A stretch of DNA of 60,052 nt, taken from assembly GCA_019359325.1 (NCBI GenBank), contig JAHHHN010000034.1, positions 1 to 60,052 of the forward strand, read 5' to 3'. Of the stretch, positions 45,608-54,259 are shown piece after piece. Both the position numbers and the translations under genes were made by a program. The notes below the pieces were generated by a model. The model was not told the origin of the DNA. It saw only the letters and a list, made by a program, of their open reading frames with translations, and searched no databases. Numbering within the stretch: the first letter of the stretch is position 1; the number at the start of each line of letters is the position of its first letter. The DNA comes from Mojavia pulchra JT2-VF2. GTDB lineage: Bacteria; Cyanobacteriota; Cyanobacteriia; Cyanobacteriales; Nostocaceae.

Positions 45608-47380
45608 TCAATAATTCGTAGCACCCTGTGTTATCAAACTCTGATTACGACTTTCAGATGCTGGTGTCTGGGTATGGTCGATGACTACATCAACCACAAA
45701 AGGTTCACTCGCTGTAATTGCTTTTTCTAAAGCTGCCTGGATCTCGGACTCCCTTTCAACCCGAATACCATCTGCTCCCATCCCTTGGGCAATCTTGACA
45801 AAATCTACTTGTGGAATCGCTGCATCCGCACTCTTGAAACCTACATATGTCATTCCTTGTTCACACATATTGTAACGCCCGTCGTTGAGTATAATCCAGA
45901 CGGCGGGAATTTGGTATCTCACGGCTGTGTTGATCTCGTTGTTCATGAGCATAGCGCCATCCCCAACAATGGCAACGACCTTGCTATCTCGCACCAAGGC
46001 GGCACCCACAACCCCAGTAACAAAATGTCCCATAGACCCAAAGCCAGTGCTGGCCCGAAAACGATACGGTTCGGTAAATCGCAGCAGGTGAGTAGCCCAA
46101 ACCAACGAGTTACCCACCTCGGTCATGATGATTGCATTGCTGCTCTCAACGATCACCTGTTGAATCTCATTCATGAGTACATCTGGTCGTACTGCAATGT
46201 CTGCATGAGGATTGATGACATTGTACTTAGGCCCCGGACACTCAGGTAACGGTTGTGTCTGAACTGTTGACTTCCCAATACGCTCAGGAAAGTACTTCAG
46301 TAAAGCTTTGACAAAAACTCTCACGTCTGAATGGACGGCAAAAGTCTCGACAGATGGATATGCCGCTCCTGGCACTTCTGGGTCGATGTCAACATGCAAA
46401 AAGCCCCGCCTGGGAATCATCGCTGGGTTCCAAAACGAGGTTAGTTCACCAAGGCGTGTGCCCAAGACTAAGGTGTGTAAAGGGCACTGCTCCTGCATAT
46501 ACCTCAGAACTGACTCATGCCCACCAAAGCCAGTGACACCTACGAACTGAGGATGGTCTTCGGGAAATATACCCTTGCCACGGGGTGAACACATCACCGC
46601 TGCCCCTGTCCTCTTAGCAAGCTGGTGAATCTCCGTAGCTGCATTACGTGCCCCGAAGCCAACCCAGATAGCAAACGTCCCCTCACACAACAAGCGGACA
46701 CATTCTGCAATTATTTCTTCATCTACACTTCCTACAGCATGAGACAGAGTTACTTGTGGCAACGATGTCTTGACTGAACTCGTCTGGATATTTGTAGGAA
46801 TGCTCAGATGTGCAACGAATCCTCCTGGTTGTGCTATGCCAAGGGCCAGCCTTCGAGAAACCTCTGCAAGTTCATCACTGCATTCAAGCGTTGTTGCGTA
46901 ATGGAATACGGGGCCTGAGCTAAAAATACCTGTGCTAGGCATGGTGTACGTGCTGGTTTCCTGGCAAGCCCAACGTCCTCGCTGCAATGTCGAAGTTGAA
47001 GCTGACACGAGAATAACTTTAGCACCTTCCCAACGGGCAGCTAATAAACCTGTGAGAGCGTTGGTTATTCCTGGGCCTGTTGTGGTAAAAACTACAACAG
47101 GTCGACCACTTGCAAAATACGCCTCAGTAGCTGCAAAAGCTGCTCCTGCTTCATGGCGAAAGTGCAAAACTTGGATGGAGCTATGGTGCAACGCAGCCCA
47201 CATAGGTGCGATCGCGCCTCCCGAAACACCAAACGCATATTGCACTCCCATATCTTCCAGGATTTTAACCACTGCCTCTACCACCAAACGAGGTTCGGAT
47301 GGCTTACCGTGAGATGGCTGTTGAGTTGAGTTGAGTTGTTCAGTGGTATTCGCTTTTGTATCCTGAAATTTAGCATCCAT
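45608..47380 (-). CDS. Thiamine-diphosphate-dependent enzyme, acetolactate-synthase-like
   Basis: A 590-residue enzyme with the three-domain acetolactate synthase / benzoylformate decarboxylase layout. The activating Glu is in FRHEAGAAFAA (about residue 77), and the ThDP-Mg motif starts at GDGAMLMNNEINTA. It has no FAD-specific features I can identify. Such enzymes make acyloins by joining an alpha-keto acid carbanion to a carbonyl. ScyA of scytonemin synthesis belongs here, but no other scytonemin gene is present, so that name is not used. The ATG at 47380 is preferred over a TTG three codons upstream. Together with the KAS III-like protein it probably builds a small ketone or acyloin (inference). 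Confidence 0.9.
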   Translation of the reverse strand: MDAKFQDTKANTTEQLNSTQQPSHGKPSEPRLVVEAVVKILEDMGVQYAFGVSGGAIAPMWAALHHSSIQVLHFRHEAGAAFAATEAYFASGRPVVVFTTTGPGITNALTGLLAARWEGAKVILVSASTSTLQRGRWACQETSTYTMPSTGIFSSGPVFHYATTLECSDELAEVSRRLALGIAQPGGFVAHLSIPTNIQTSSVKTSLPQVTLSHAVGSVDEEIIAECVRLLCEGTFAIWVGFGARNAATEIHQLAKRTGAAVMCSPRGKGIFPEDHPQFVGVTGFGGHESVLRYMQEQCPLHTLVLGTRLGELTSFWNPAMIPRRGFLHVDIDPEVPGAAYPSVETFAVHSDVRVFVKALLKYFPERIGKSTVQTQPLPECPGPKYNVINPHADIAVRPDVLMNEIQQVIVESSNAIIMTEVGNSLVWATHLLRFTEPYRFRASTGFGSMGHFVTGVVGAALVRDSKVVAIVGDGAMLMNNEINTAVRYQIPAVWIILNDGRYNMCEQGMTYVGFKSADAAIPQVDFVKIAQGMGADGIRVERESEIQAALEKAITASEPFVVDVVIDHTQTPASESRNQSLITQGATNY

Positions 47381-48107
47381 GACAAACAAACTATCTTAGG
47401 AATAATTCCTTCTGTGGTGTAACATTATCCCATATGCTCGACTCACCAATACAATTTTTGTATAATGCCCATGCAAGTTCATTAGCATTACTCTCAAACA
47501 CAGGTGGCAATCAGATGTGTTTCGTAAGATTGGGGAAGGATTATCATTAATTAGGGTTTGTTGCAAATCAAGGTATTAGTTGTTTTACCATAACTTGCTA
47601 CAGGATAAAGATTGTAGCCTTTTGAGGGATTTTGTCTAACCGCAATCCGCGATCGCATTAATATTTAACGCCGATGGTGTAACAGTTCCAATGATTCCAG
47701 GCCATTTACGTATTTACAAGCATACAGTTAGAGCCACATTACATCAATAGGAAACCTTGGGATTAGGTGGACTGAAATGAACCTTATTGAAGATGAGTAG
47801 CTGCACCTGAAACGCGACGAGCTTTCTTTACAAATTTTTGAAGATGAATATGAGCTAGCGGTAAGCGAAGCTCTGTCGTTCGCGCAGCGTCTCCGTTAAA
47901 AGAAGGCTTATCGCTCTAATTTATGCTATTGAAAATAGGGCAAAAAAGGTAATTATGTTGTTCGTTTATATTTACTCATTCCTAGTTACTTCAAATTAAA
48001 TTAATTAAAAACTAGTTATTTTATGTCTGCGGTAAGATGCAATCTTAGCATTGCCAAGCTAATATAAATTTTAATTAATGCGGTGATTTTATATATATAC
48101 AGTTATT
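47381..48107. other. 727-bp intergenic region between divergent genes
   Basis: Contains a HIP1 octamer near 47650 and a repeat piece (GTTCGCGCAGCGTCTCCG, 47879-47896) related to the composite repeat at 49290. A frame around 47776-47898 with one stop codon reads like a decayed short gene but matches nothing I know. The last 150 bases are AT-rich. Confidence 0.45.
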
Positions 48108-49157
48108 GTGAGCAATCAAAGTGTTGAGTTCAATCTCAATCTTCAAAAAGAAAAATTATTTTTTGATGGCTACAAATTTAGCTGGTTTGATTGGTTATGT
48201 CTCTGGTATCCTCCAGGCTGGCTGATTTTGTTTAACCGCCACTGGCAGTACTACCATACAGATCCAGATGGTTGGAATTGGTTAGAATATATATTATTTT
48301 TGATTCCTGGTGGATTTTATCTAGCGCTGCTGATTCGTTGGTTACGTCTTGGTTGTCGTTCGCCACGAAAAGAAATTGATGAATTTGATCCAAAGTATCA
48401 ACAAGCCTTTCGCTCAGAAATTCTCGCTCCCATTGTTAAATATTATTTTCATGGAGAATTGCAACAAACTGAGAATTTGCCACCAACAGGGTCATTAATT
48501 GTGGCAATGAATCATGCAGGAATGTGCTTTCCTTGGGACTTTTTAACTTTGGGTTATTTGTTAAGTAATGAACGAGGTTGGATAGTGCAACCTCTAGCAG
48601 GTGTATCCTTGTTCGATCATCCTTGGATGATTTGGTGGTTACCACCTGGATGGTCACAAGTTTTAGGTGGTGTGCGAGCAGAATTGGGCGATTTTGAAAC
48701 GGCCATGCAGGAGGGGAAAACTCTCTTATATGCACCAGAGGGTTTACGCGGGCCCTTAAAAGGTTGGAAAAAACGCTATCAATTAGAAAAGTTTGATGTA
48801 AGCTTTATTCAACTGAGCCAGCACTATCAAGTTCCGATTCTCCCAGTTATTTGCATCGGTAATGAATTTTTACATCCTTGGACTAGAAACTTTAAGAAAT
48901 TACAAAAAATATTCAAATTACCATTTTTGCCTTTATCGCCTTTGATGCTGGTCTTGATGCTCTTTCCTTCTATGGGAGTTTGGGCAATGCGAACTCGTCT
49001 ACGATACTTTATTCAGCCCTTAGAACAGTTAAATACACAAGCACATTATGATGCTCATTCAAGCAAAATTCGTGCAACGGCTTATCAAGAGGCGCAACAA
49101 TTTAGAGTAAAATTGCAAACGCAAATCAATCGGCTACTTAATAATTTTAAGCGTTAA
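48108..49157 (+). CDS. Lysophospholipid acyltransferase-like protein (PlsC/MGAT fold)
   Basis: A 349-residue glycerolipid acyltransferase-type protein. Block I is NHAGMCFPWD, so the His-to-Asp spacing is longer than the classical HX4D. Block III is APEGLRG, and LPVICIGNEF follows. Two hydrophobic stretches near residues 35-45 and 60-75 could anchor it in the membrane. The altered block I resembles the MGAT-like branch rather than standard PlsC, so the acceptor may be a neutral glycolipid or diglyceride. GTG at 48108 is used; no clear Shine-Dalgarno is visible. Confidence 0.8.
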   Translation: MSNQSVEFNLNLQKEKLFFDGYKFSWFDWLCLWYPPGWLILFNRHWQYYHTDPDGWNWLEYILFLIPGGFYLALLIRWLRLGCRSPRKEIDEFDPKYQQAFRSEILAPIVKYYFHGELQQTENLPPTGSLIVAMNHAGMCFPWDFLTLGYLLSNERGWIVQPLAGVSLFDHPWMIWWLPPGWSQVLGGVRAELGDFETAMQEGKTLLYAPEGLRGPLKGWKKRYQLEKFDVSFIQLSQHYQVPILPVICIGNEFLHPWTRNFKKLQKIFKLPFLPLSPLMLVLMLFPSMGVWAMRTRLRYFIQPLEQLNTQAHYDAHSSKIRATAYQEAQQFRVKLQTQINRLLNNFKR

Positions 49158-49200
49158 TTATTAACAGCCAATAATAATGCGCTTTCGCAGTTACCCAAAA

Positions 49201-49525
49201 TCATACAGCAGATTGCAGAGGAGTGAGGTACAGATATCGTAAGGGCACAACGGGCGTTGTGCAACGCCACTTCTCCTTCTCCTGACGGAGACGCTACGCC
49301 GGAGGCTTTACGCTGACGCTAATGCAGTCGCTCCTTCGGGGTTCGTCAGTCGCTCATGGGGAGCCACTGCGTTATGGGGGTTCCCCCCGTTGTAGCAAGT
49401 GGCGTGGAAACCCCCAAGACCACGCTGACTCACCTGCAAAGGGAAAACGCCGCTGAGGGAAAAACCGTAAGGGCGCAGGGCTGCCCCTACCCGTGTACTT
49501 CATTTACCTGAAAAACGCTGTATGA
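49201..49525. mobile_element. Composite repeat block bounded by TCATACAGC inverted repeats
   Basis: TCATACAGC (49201-49209) and GCTGTATGA (49517-49525) bound 325 bp made of nested repeats: a GGGCACAACGGGCGTTGTGC stem (49242-49261), GACGGAGACGCTACGCC (49285-49301), and a reverse copy of the repeat at the end of the first STAND gene (49325-49435). There is no coding frame. It looks like a MITE that received other repeats. Confidence 0.6.
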
Positions 49526-49619
49526 GTTTTTTATAAAGATTGTCGTTAAATTGGACATCAAGTATTATGCAAGCTGTCTACTCTATTAGTAGAGTTACCT
49601 GTACGCAGGGGAGGAAAAA

Positions 49620-49898
49620 ATGAGGGTTTGGCTTGCTTGCTTTTTGGTATTGTTTGCTTTGGCAGAGCTATTTGATTGGTTGCAGGAATTTACTCTGCCA
49701 TTACCTATCTATATTTTGGGTGGGGCATTTTTAGCTGTTGCTTCTAACTACGACAAAATTATTGGCTCTTACTTGAGTAATACAGCTATTGAGCCATCAC
49801 CTCCACAGCCTCAGTTAGAGTCGCCTACCCAATTCCCTAGCTCGATTGCTTTGACAATGGTCAATCCTGTTGAAGATGAGCAACAATCGGAAGTATAG
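49620..49898 (+). CDS. Small membrane protein, unknown
   Basis: A 92-residue product with two hydrophobic segments (about 3-17 and 28-43) joined by FDWLQEFTLPLP, then a Pro/Gln-rich polar tail ending in an acidic stretch. It is probably a small plasma- or thylakoid-membrane protein with a cytoplasmic or lumenal tail. GGGGAGG 6 bases before the ATG at 49620 is one of the best ribosome-binding sites in the window. I do not recognise the family. It lies between a repeat block and a short STRR. Confidence 0.75.
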   Translation: MRVWLACFLVLFALAELFDWLQEFTLPLPIYILGGAFLAVASNYDKIIGSYLSNTAIEPSPPQPQLESPTQFPSSIALTMVNPVEDEQQSEV

Positions 49899-49962
49899 TT
49901 TTAATTTGTGAATAAGTAAAAAGCATTGCTAATGAGAAAATTTTCATAAATATCTACTAGAG

Positions 49963-50020
49963 ACTGGGGACAAGGGGACAAATTATTACTCAGAACTCAA
50001 AACTCAGCACTCAGCACTTT
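49963..50020. repeat. Short STRR remnant
   Basis: GACTGGGGACAAGGGGACAA followed by ACTCAGAACTCAAAACTCAGC-type units. Same family as the tracts at 4318 and 10429. Confidence 0.7.
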
Positions 50021-50165
50021 TTCCAGGCAGAAGTAAATGCTTCAATCAAGCAGGTAAATTGCTAGATTAAATAGAGCTTGGGTTAATTAGCCTTTAACCC
50101 AAAGCCCGGAATTTTAAGTTTCGGCTCTGTAACACGTAGAAAATTCAGGCTACTTCCGCAACGCC

Positions 50166-52394
50166 GTGATTAGTGGACTATTACAACGACTCCGAGCCGT
50201 TTTCAAAAAAGATCAGGTTACCCGTGACACTTCCTCTAACAAAAGATGGTTGCAAATTACTCTGACAACTAGTGTGGGAGTCACAGCCTTAGTATGGGGA
50301 GTGCGTGAACTCAAATTGTTGCAGTCGTGGGAGTTAAAAGTTTACGATCAAATGTTGCGATCGCCTTTGGCGCTGCGCTCCGCGCAATCGCGTCCTGTAC
50401 AAGCACGTGATAATCGAATTTTGCTGGTAACAATTACTGAAGAGGATCTAGCAAAACAAAAGTGGCCGTTGTCGGATAACACAATCAATCAGCTTTTACA
50501 GAAACTAGAGTCATATAAACCTCGTGTTATTGGGCTAAATCTTTACCGACCAGAACAAAAAAATTTAGCGGCTGGTCTGCCAAGTCGCAAAAATATTATT
50601 GGCACTTGCTTATTAAGCAGCATGGGTAGGCCAGAAATTCCCCCACCGCCTAACTTCCCTATAAATAATGTAGGTTATAACGATCTAATTTCTGACAACG
50701 AGGACGATCAAATTGTTCGACGCAGTTTGTTATTTGCCCACTCTAGAGACAAGAAATGTACAACGCGATTTTCATTTGCTGCTTTAGTTGCTATTAGTTA
50801 TTTAGAAAAAGAAGGTATTGAACTAGATTTTCCCGATCAACATCATTTCTCTCTGGGTAAAACGCTTTTCCCCATCCTCACAACTAATTTTGGTAGTTAC
50901 CAAGGTTTAGATGCCCAAGGCTACCAAATCCTTTTAAATTATCACGATCCCAATTACCTAGCCTCGGAAGTAACTTTGACACAAGTTTTAACAGATCAAG
51001 TTAGCCCGGACAAAGTAAAAGACCGTTTGGTAATTATCGGTACTACAGCTCCCAGTATTCATCCTGGATTCTACACACCCTACAGCGCATCGCCACAGCA
51101 GCCAGCTAGAATGCCTGCTGTCTTGATTCATGCACAGATGGCAAGTCAAATCATCAGTACTGTGCTTGATCAAAGGCCCCTGATTTGGGACTGGCCTAAC
51201 TGGGTTGAATTTGTATGGATATGGGTGTGGTCATTAGTGGGTGGTAGTATAGCGTGGTGGCTACGAAATCCTTTGCTATTGCTAGCAGTAGGAAGCATAA
51301 CCTTAATTAGCTTGGTAGGAATCTGTACTGGTTTGTTTCTTTTTGCCGGATGGGTGCCCCTCATTCCGCCTGCCCTAACCTTGGTGATTAGTGGCATTAG
51401 TATCATGGCTTATACTACATACCAGACTCAGCAGCAAACTAAGTTAATTATTCTGCAAGTTGAAAAACAAAAAGAGGTAATTGAGCAGTTAGATATCCTC
51501 TTCAAAGAAAGTACAGTATTTGTTGATCGACATCATCACCCAGCACCTAAAATTGTGACACCAGAAAAAGTAACTGGTGATTTTATTTTGGGTGGACGCT
51601 ATCAAATTTCTAAAATTCTTGGTTCCGGTGGATTTGGTTGCACTTATTTAGCAAAAGATACTCAGCGACCGGGTAATCCTATTTGTGTAGTTAAACAGTT
51701 AATGCCAGCACGCCGGGACACAAAATTTTTACAAGTTGCTAGACGTTTGTTTAATACTGAAGCTGAAATTTTACAAGTTTTGGGTAAACACGATCAAATT
51801 CCAGAATTGCTTGCTTATTTTGAAGAGAATGATGAATTTTATTTAGTTGAGGAATACATTCCTGGGCATACTCTGAATGAGGAATTACCACCTGTCGAGG
51901 GTATGCAGAACGAACTCGCTGTGCTTGATATCCTCAAAAAAGTTTTAGAAGTCTTGGAATTTGTACACGAGCATCGAGTGATTCACCGAGATATTAAACC
52001 AACTAATATTATTAGATGCTCTCAAGATAATCGACTGGTACTGATTGATTTTGGTGCAGTCAAGTTAATGCAGCCAGCCAATAGTGAGCAAACAGAATTA
52101 GAAACAGTAGCCATTGGGACGCGTGGTTATGCACCACCAGAACAATTTGCGGGTCATCCCCGGTTGTGCAGTGATATTTATGCCTTAGGAATGATTGCTA
52201 TTCAAGCACTAACTGGAATACCACCACAAGAACTTCAGCCAGATCCAGAAACAGGTAATGTAATATGGCGTTCTCAAGCACAAGTCAGCGAAGAATTGGC
52301 GGCGATTTTAGATAAGATGGTGCGTTATCATTTTAGCGATCGCTATCAATCAGCCCACGCCGTTCTCCAAGATTTGAAACTTATCGCTAATTGA
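50166..52394 (+). CDS. CHASE2-domain Ser/Thr protein kinase
   Basis: A 742-residue membrane receptor kinase. After a first transmembrane helix (about 30-47), residues about 50-335 form an extracytoplasmic CHASE2 domain (RVIGLNLYRPEQ, KVKDRLVIIGTTAPS, PAVLIHAQMASQII). Three further hydrophobic helices (about 348-420) and a short coiled stretch precede the kinase domain (about 475-735: GSGGFGCTYLA, Lys in CVVKQL, HRDIKPTNII, LIDFGAVK, GTRGYAPPEQF). The kinase is closely related to the one at 21988. A 35-bp palindromic repeat at 50357-50391 is translated in frame as part of SPLALRSAQS near the start of CHASE2. GTG at 50166 is the start. Confidence 0.93.
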   Translation: MISGLLQRLRAVFKKDQVTRDTSSNKRWLQITLTTSVGVTALVWGVRELKLLQSWELKVYDQMLRSPLALRSAQSRPVQARDNRILLVTITEEDLAKQKWPLSDNTINQLLQKLESYKPRVIGLNLYRPEQKNLAAGLPSRKNIIGTCLLSSMGRPEIPPPPNFPINNVGYNDLISDNEDDQIVRRSLLFAHSRDKKCTTRFSFAALVAISYLEKEGIELDFPDQHHFSLGKTLFPILTTNFGSYQGLDAQGYQILLNYHDPNYLASEVTLTQVLTDQVSPDKVKDRLVIIGTTAPSIHPGFYTPYSASPQQPARMPAVLIHAQMASQIISTVLDQRPLIWDWPNWVEFVWIWVWSLVGGSIAWWLRNPLLLLAVGSITLISLVGICTGLFLFAGWVPLIPPALTLVISGISIMAYTTYQTQQQTKLIILQVEKQKEVIEQLDILFKESTVFVDRHHHPAPKIVTPEKVTGDFILGGRYQISKILGSGGFGCTYLAKDTQRPGNPICVVKQLMPARRDTKFLQVARRLFNTEAEILQVLGKHDQIPELLAYFEENDEFYLVEEYIPGHTLNEELPPVEGMQNELAVLDILKKVLEVLEFVHEHRVIHRDIKPTNIIRCSQDNRLVLIDFGAVKLMQPANSEQTELETVAIGTRGYAPPEQFAGHPRLCSDIYALGMIAIQALTGIPPQELQPDPETGNVIWRSQAQVSEELAAILDKMVRYHFSDRYQSAHAVLQDLKLIAN
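50357..50391. repeat. 35-bp HIP1-ended palindromic repeat, copy inside a gene
   Basis: Starts GCGATCGCCTTTGG and ends GCGCAATCGC. It is the reverse complement of the 10066-10100 copy apart from one base. It lies inside the CHASE2 kinase gene and keeps the reading frame open. Confidence 0.85.
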
Positions 52395-52518
52395 ACGATT
52401 GGGGATTGAGGACTAGCAAGTGGGGATTGAACACCTGGGAAAAGAAGAATCGAAGGCAAAATTTAAATCTCATAAAGAAATTAGGTTTGAAGCTTTCTTT
52501 TGCCTGAAAGCCTTGTTT

Positions 52519-52625
52519 ATACCAAGTTGCAATCAAAAGTAGCAACTGTCATTGCGAGCGAAACAAAGTGGAGCGAAGCAATCTCCGCTAACGAAAGATT
52601 ACTACAACAGAACGCAACTTGGTAT
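52519..52625. mobile_element. MITE-like element with ATACCAAGTTGC ends
   Basis: ATACCAAGTTGC (52519-52530) and GCAACTTGGTAT (52614-52625) are perfect 12-bp inverted repeats around 107 bp without a gene. The inside has CATTGCGAGCGAAACAAAG and GAAGCAATCTCCGC. It lies in a 543-base gap between the CHASE2 kinase and the RRM gene. Confidence 0.8.
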
Positions 52626-52641
52626 TAGCAACGATTATATT

Positions 52642-52800
52642 CAGAACTTACGCACTCAGATCCCCCAACCCCCTTAAAAAGGGGCAGCCCTGCGCCCTTG
52701 CGGGTTCCCCGACTCCCTCAGTGGCGTGGCTTTAGACGTTCCCCCTTTTTTAAGGGGGGTTAGGGGGGATCAGGATTTCCGACTTCAGTGCGTAAGTCCT
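52642..52800. mobile_element. Nested inverted-repeat element with ACTTACGCACT ends
   Basis: ACTTACGCACT near 52646 and AGTGCGTAAGT near 52788 form the outer ends. Inside, GATCCCCC..AACCCCCTT and AAGGGGGGTTAGGGGGGATC form a long second stem. Between them is a piece (CAGCCCTGCGCCCTTGCGG) also found near 49478. Related to the 9671-9879 element by its ends. Confidence 0.75.
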
Positions 52801-52853
52801 AATATTTTTTCTCTAAAGAGAATGATGGAGAGCGTTAATCCTGGGTGTCAATG

Positions 52854-52883
52854 AAAAAGGCTCCAGCATTCCTGCCTGAGCCT
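52854..52883 (-). terminator. Rho-independent terminator of the RRM gene
   Basis: On the minus strand AGGCTC pairs with GAGCCT (52858-52863 with 52878-52883) and is followed by TTTTTC. It lies 55 bases after the stop of the RNA-binding protein gene. This is the clearest intrinsic terminator in the window. Confidence 0.8.
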
Positions 52884-52937
52884 CTACAAAATATAATGAA
52901 TTTGCTAAACTAGGCGATTAGCTTAAACACCTAAAGT

Positions 52938-53243
52938 TTAGTAACGGTTACGGAAGCTGTTGTTTCCGCCGCGATTACCACCGCCAAAAGAACCTCTGTC
53001 TTCTCTGGGTTTAGCTTTATTAACTTTGAGGTCACGTCCCATCCACTCAGCACCATCAAGAGCTTCAATGGCAGCTGTTTCTTCAGCGTCTGTACCCATT
53101 TCCACAAAACCAAAGCCACGCATACGGCCTGTCTCACGGTCAGTAGGTAGTTGAACCCGCTTTACAGAACCATATTCTGCAAAAACGCCATTCAAACTCT
53201 CTTCTGTAACGTCGTAAGAAAGATTGCCTACATAAACTGACAT
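52938..53243 (-). CDS. RRM-type RNA-binding protein (Rbp family)
   Basis: A 101-residue protein with one RNA-recognition motif: RNP2 VYVGNL at residues 3-8 and RNP1 RGFGFVEM near 43-50. A Gly-rich, Arg-containing tail (GGGNRGGNN) closes it. This is the glycine-rich Rbp type of filamentous cyanobacteria, known to include cold-induced RNA chaperones. GGAG lies 7 bases before the ATG at 53243. The leader can fold so that this site is masked, and a likely promoter and an intrinsic terminator frame the gene, so it is monocistronic. Confidence 0.95.
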   Translation of the reverse strand: MSVYVGNLSYDVTEESLNGVFAEYGSVKRVQLPTDRETGRMRGFGFVEMGTDAEETAAIEALDGAEWMGRDLKVNKAKPREDRGSFGGGNRGGNNSFRNRY

Positions 53244-53249
53244 AGATTG

Positions 53250-53290
53250 TCTCCGAAATCATAAATGTGTAGAGATTTAGTTTTCGGAGA
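53250..53290 (-). promoter_or_regulatory. Leader hairpin masking the Shine-Dalgarno of the RRM gene
   Basis: TCTCCGAAA (53250-53258) and TTTCGGAGA (53282-53290) are a perfect 9-bp inverted repeat with a 23-base loop. In the transcript the 3' arm contains the GGAGA ribosome-binding site, 6 bases before the start codon, so the stem would hide it. This could regulate translation, for example by temperature. Confidence 0.65.
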
Positions 53291-53298
53291 AAAGTTTG

Positions 53299-53326
53299 CG
53301 AATACCAAAAGGAAAAAGCCTGTCAA
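53299..53326 (-). promoter_or_regulatory. Probable promoter of the RRM gene
   Basis: On the minus strand TTGACA (53321-53326) is followed after 16 bases by TATTCG (53299-53304). Transcription from here would give a leader of roughly 50 bases that contains the hairpin described separately. Confidence 0.5.
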
Positions 53327-53542
53327 TACTAAAAACAAACGCGGTCGCCGAATTAACTCTCATTTCTAAAATAACATAGTAAGCAATTATTAAGTAAAAA
53401 GTTGGAAATATCGTTACAAAACGGAATATGAGCAATTCATAGCTAAGTATCGGGATGTTTGCACTAGTAGTTTGGGATCGGGAACGGCAAGTATTATGGT
53501 TAAGGCGCGATCGCGTTGGTAGTCGTACTCTTTACTACACTA

Positions 53543-54067
53543 TTAGCTGTTCAGCTCGTTGGATTGCCCCGTAGATGATGGGGATGGGCTGGCTGCTGGC
53601 TTTGAACGCTGCTGCTGGTAAAAGCCGACAACTTTTTGGACATAGGCAGCAGTGAAGCCGTTGTTACAGCCTTGATAGCTGCCAGTCATCCACCAACAAG
53701 CTACTCCACGCACAGCCGCTGTTTCATTATTTTTGGTGGCGCTAAACTGCTTGTTTAACTCACGACGTGTGATGCAGGACACAACTTGGCGTGCTGTCGC
53801 AGGGCTGTTTTCAAACTGCGTCGGTGTTAGTTCTTGCTTGAGACAGAATTTCGACCAGCCTTTGAGGGTTTCTGGTTTGACTTGCCATTCACTATAAAGT
53901 CCATCGTTTGCTGATTTAGTTTGCGGTGCAGCCTGTCGCAGTGCCTCTACCATTGCCGCAACTTGGGCATCAGAAACCTGCTGTTGTGTTTGAGCCAATA
54001 ATGACGACGACAACCCTAAACTGACAACTACTCCGCCAAGTAGTAATTGTATGAACTTTTGCCTCAT
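53543..54067 (-). CDS. Secreted protein of unknown function
   Basis: The product has 174 residues from the ATG at 54067 (MRQKFIQLL), with a signal peptide to about residue 26 (SSSLLAQ). The longer upstream frame is less likely. The mature part has ETLKGWSKFCLKQELTPTQFE, RQVVSCITRRELNKQ and GVACWWMTGSYQGCNNGF, with four Cys that could form two disulfides. The tail is rich in Ser, Pro and Gln. I do not recognise the family; it resembles other cyanobacterial exported proteins of unknown role. It is monocistronic, with a repeat-rich gap upstream. Confidence 0.75.
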   Translation of the reverse strand: MRQKFIQLLLGGVVVSLGLSSSLLAQTQQQVSDAQVAAMVEALRQAAPQTKSANDGLYSEWQVKPETLKGWSKFCLKQELTPTQFENSPATARQVVSCITRRELNKQFSATKNNETAAVRGVACWWMTGSYQGCNNGFTAAYVQKVVGFYQQQRSKPAASPSPSSTGQSNELNS

Positions 54068-54259
54068 GATTCTGGACTTATTTGAAAGACCAAAATGTAG
54101 CATACTATGTCTTTACGCAGTGATACGCACTCATTAAGGGTTTGAATCAGGGGTGTAGGGGTATGAGGGGTGTAAATATTCAAAATCTTTACACCCTTAC
54201 ACCCAATCTCAACAGACAACCTTTGCGCGTAAGTCCTGTTAATGTCGATTTATTTTTTA

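Noticed and set aside
45080-46550. Plus-strand frames across the KAS III and ThDP genes
   Set aside because: They oppose two well-supported enzyme genes and have low-complexity or basic products without motifs.
45608-47380. ScyA of scytonemin synthesis
   Set aside because: Family resemblance only; no scyB, scyC or other scytonemin genes are present and a KAS III gene is the partner.
47776-47898. Decayed gene in the gap before the acyltransferase
   Set aside because: A frame with one stop reads plausibly (KRDELSLQIFEDEYELA) but matches no family I know and merges into a repeat.
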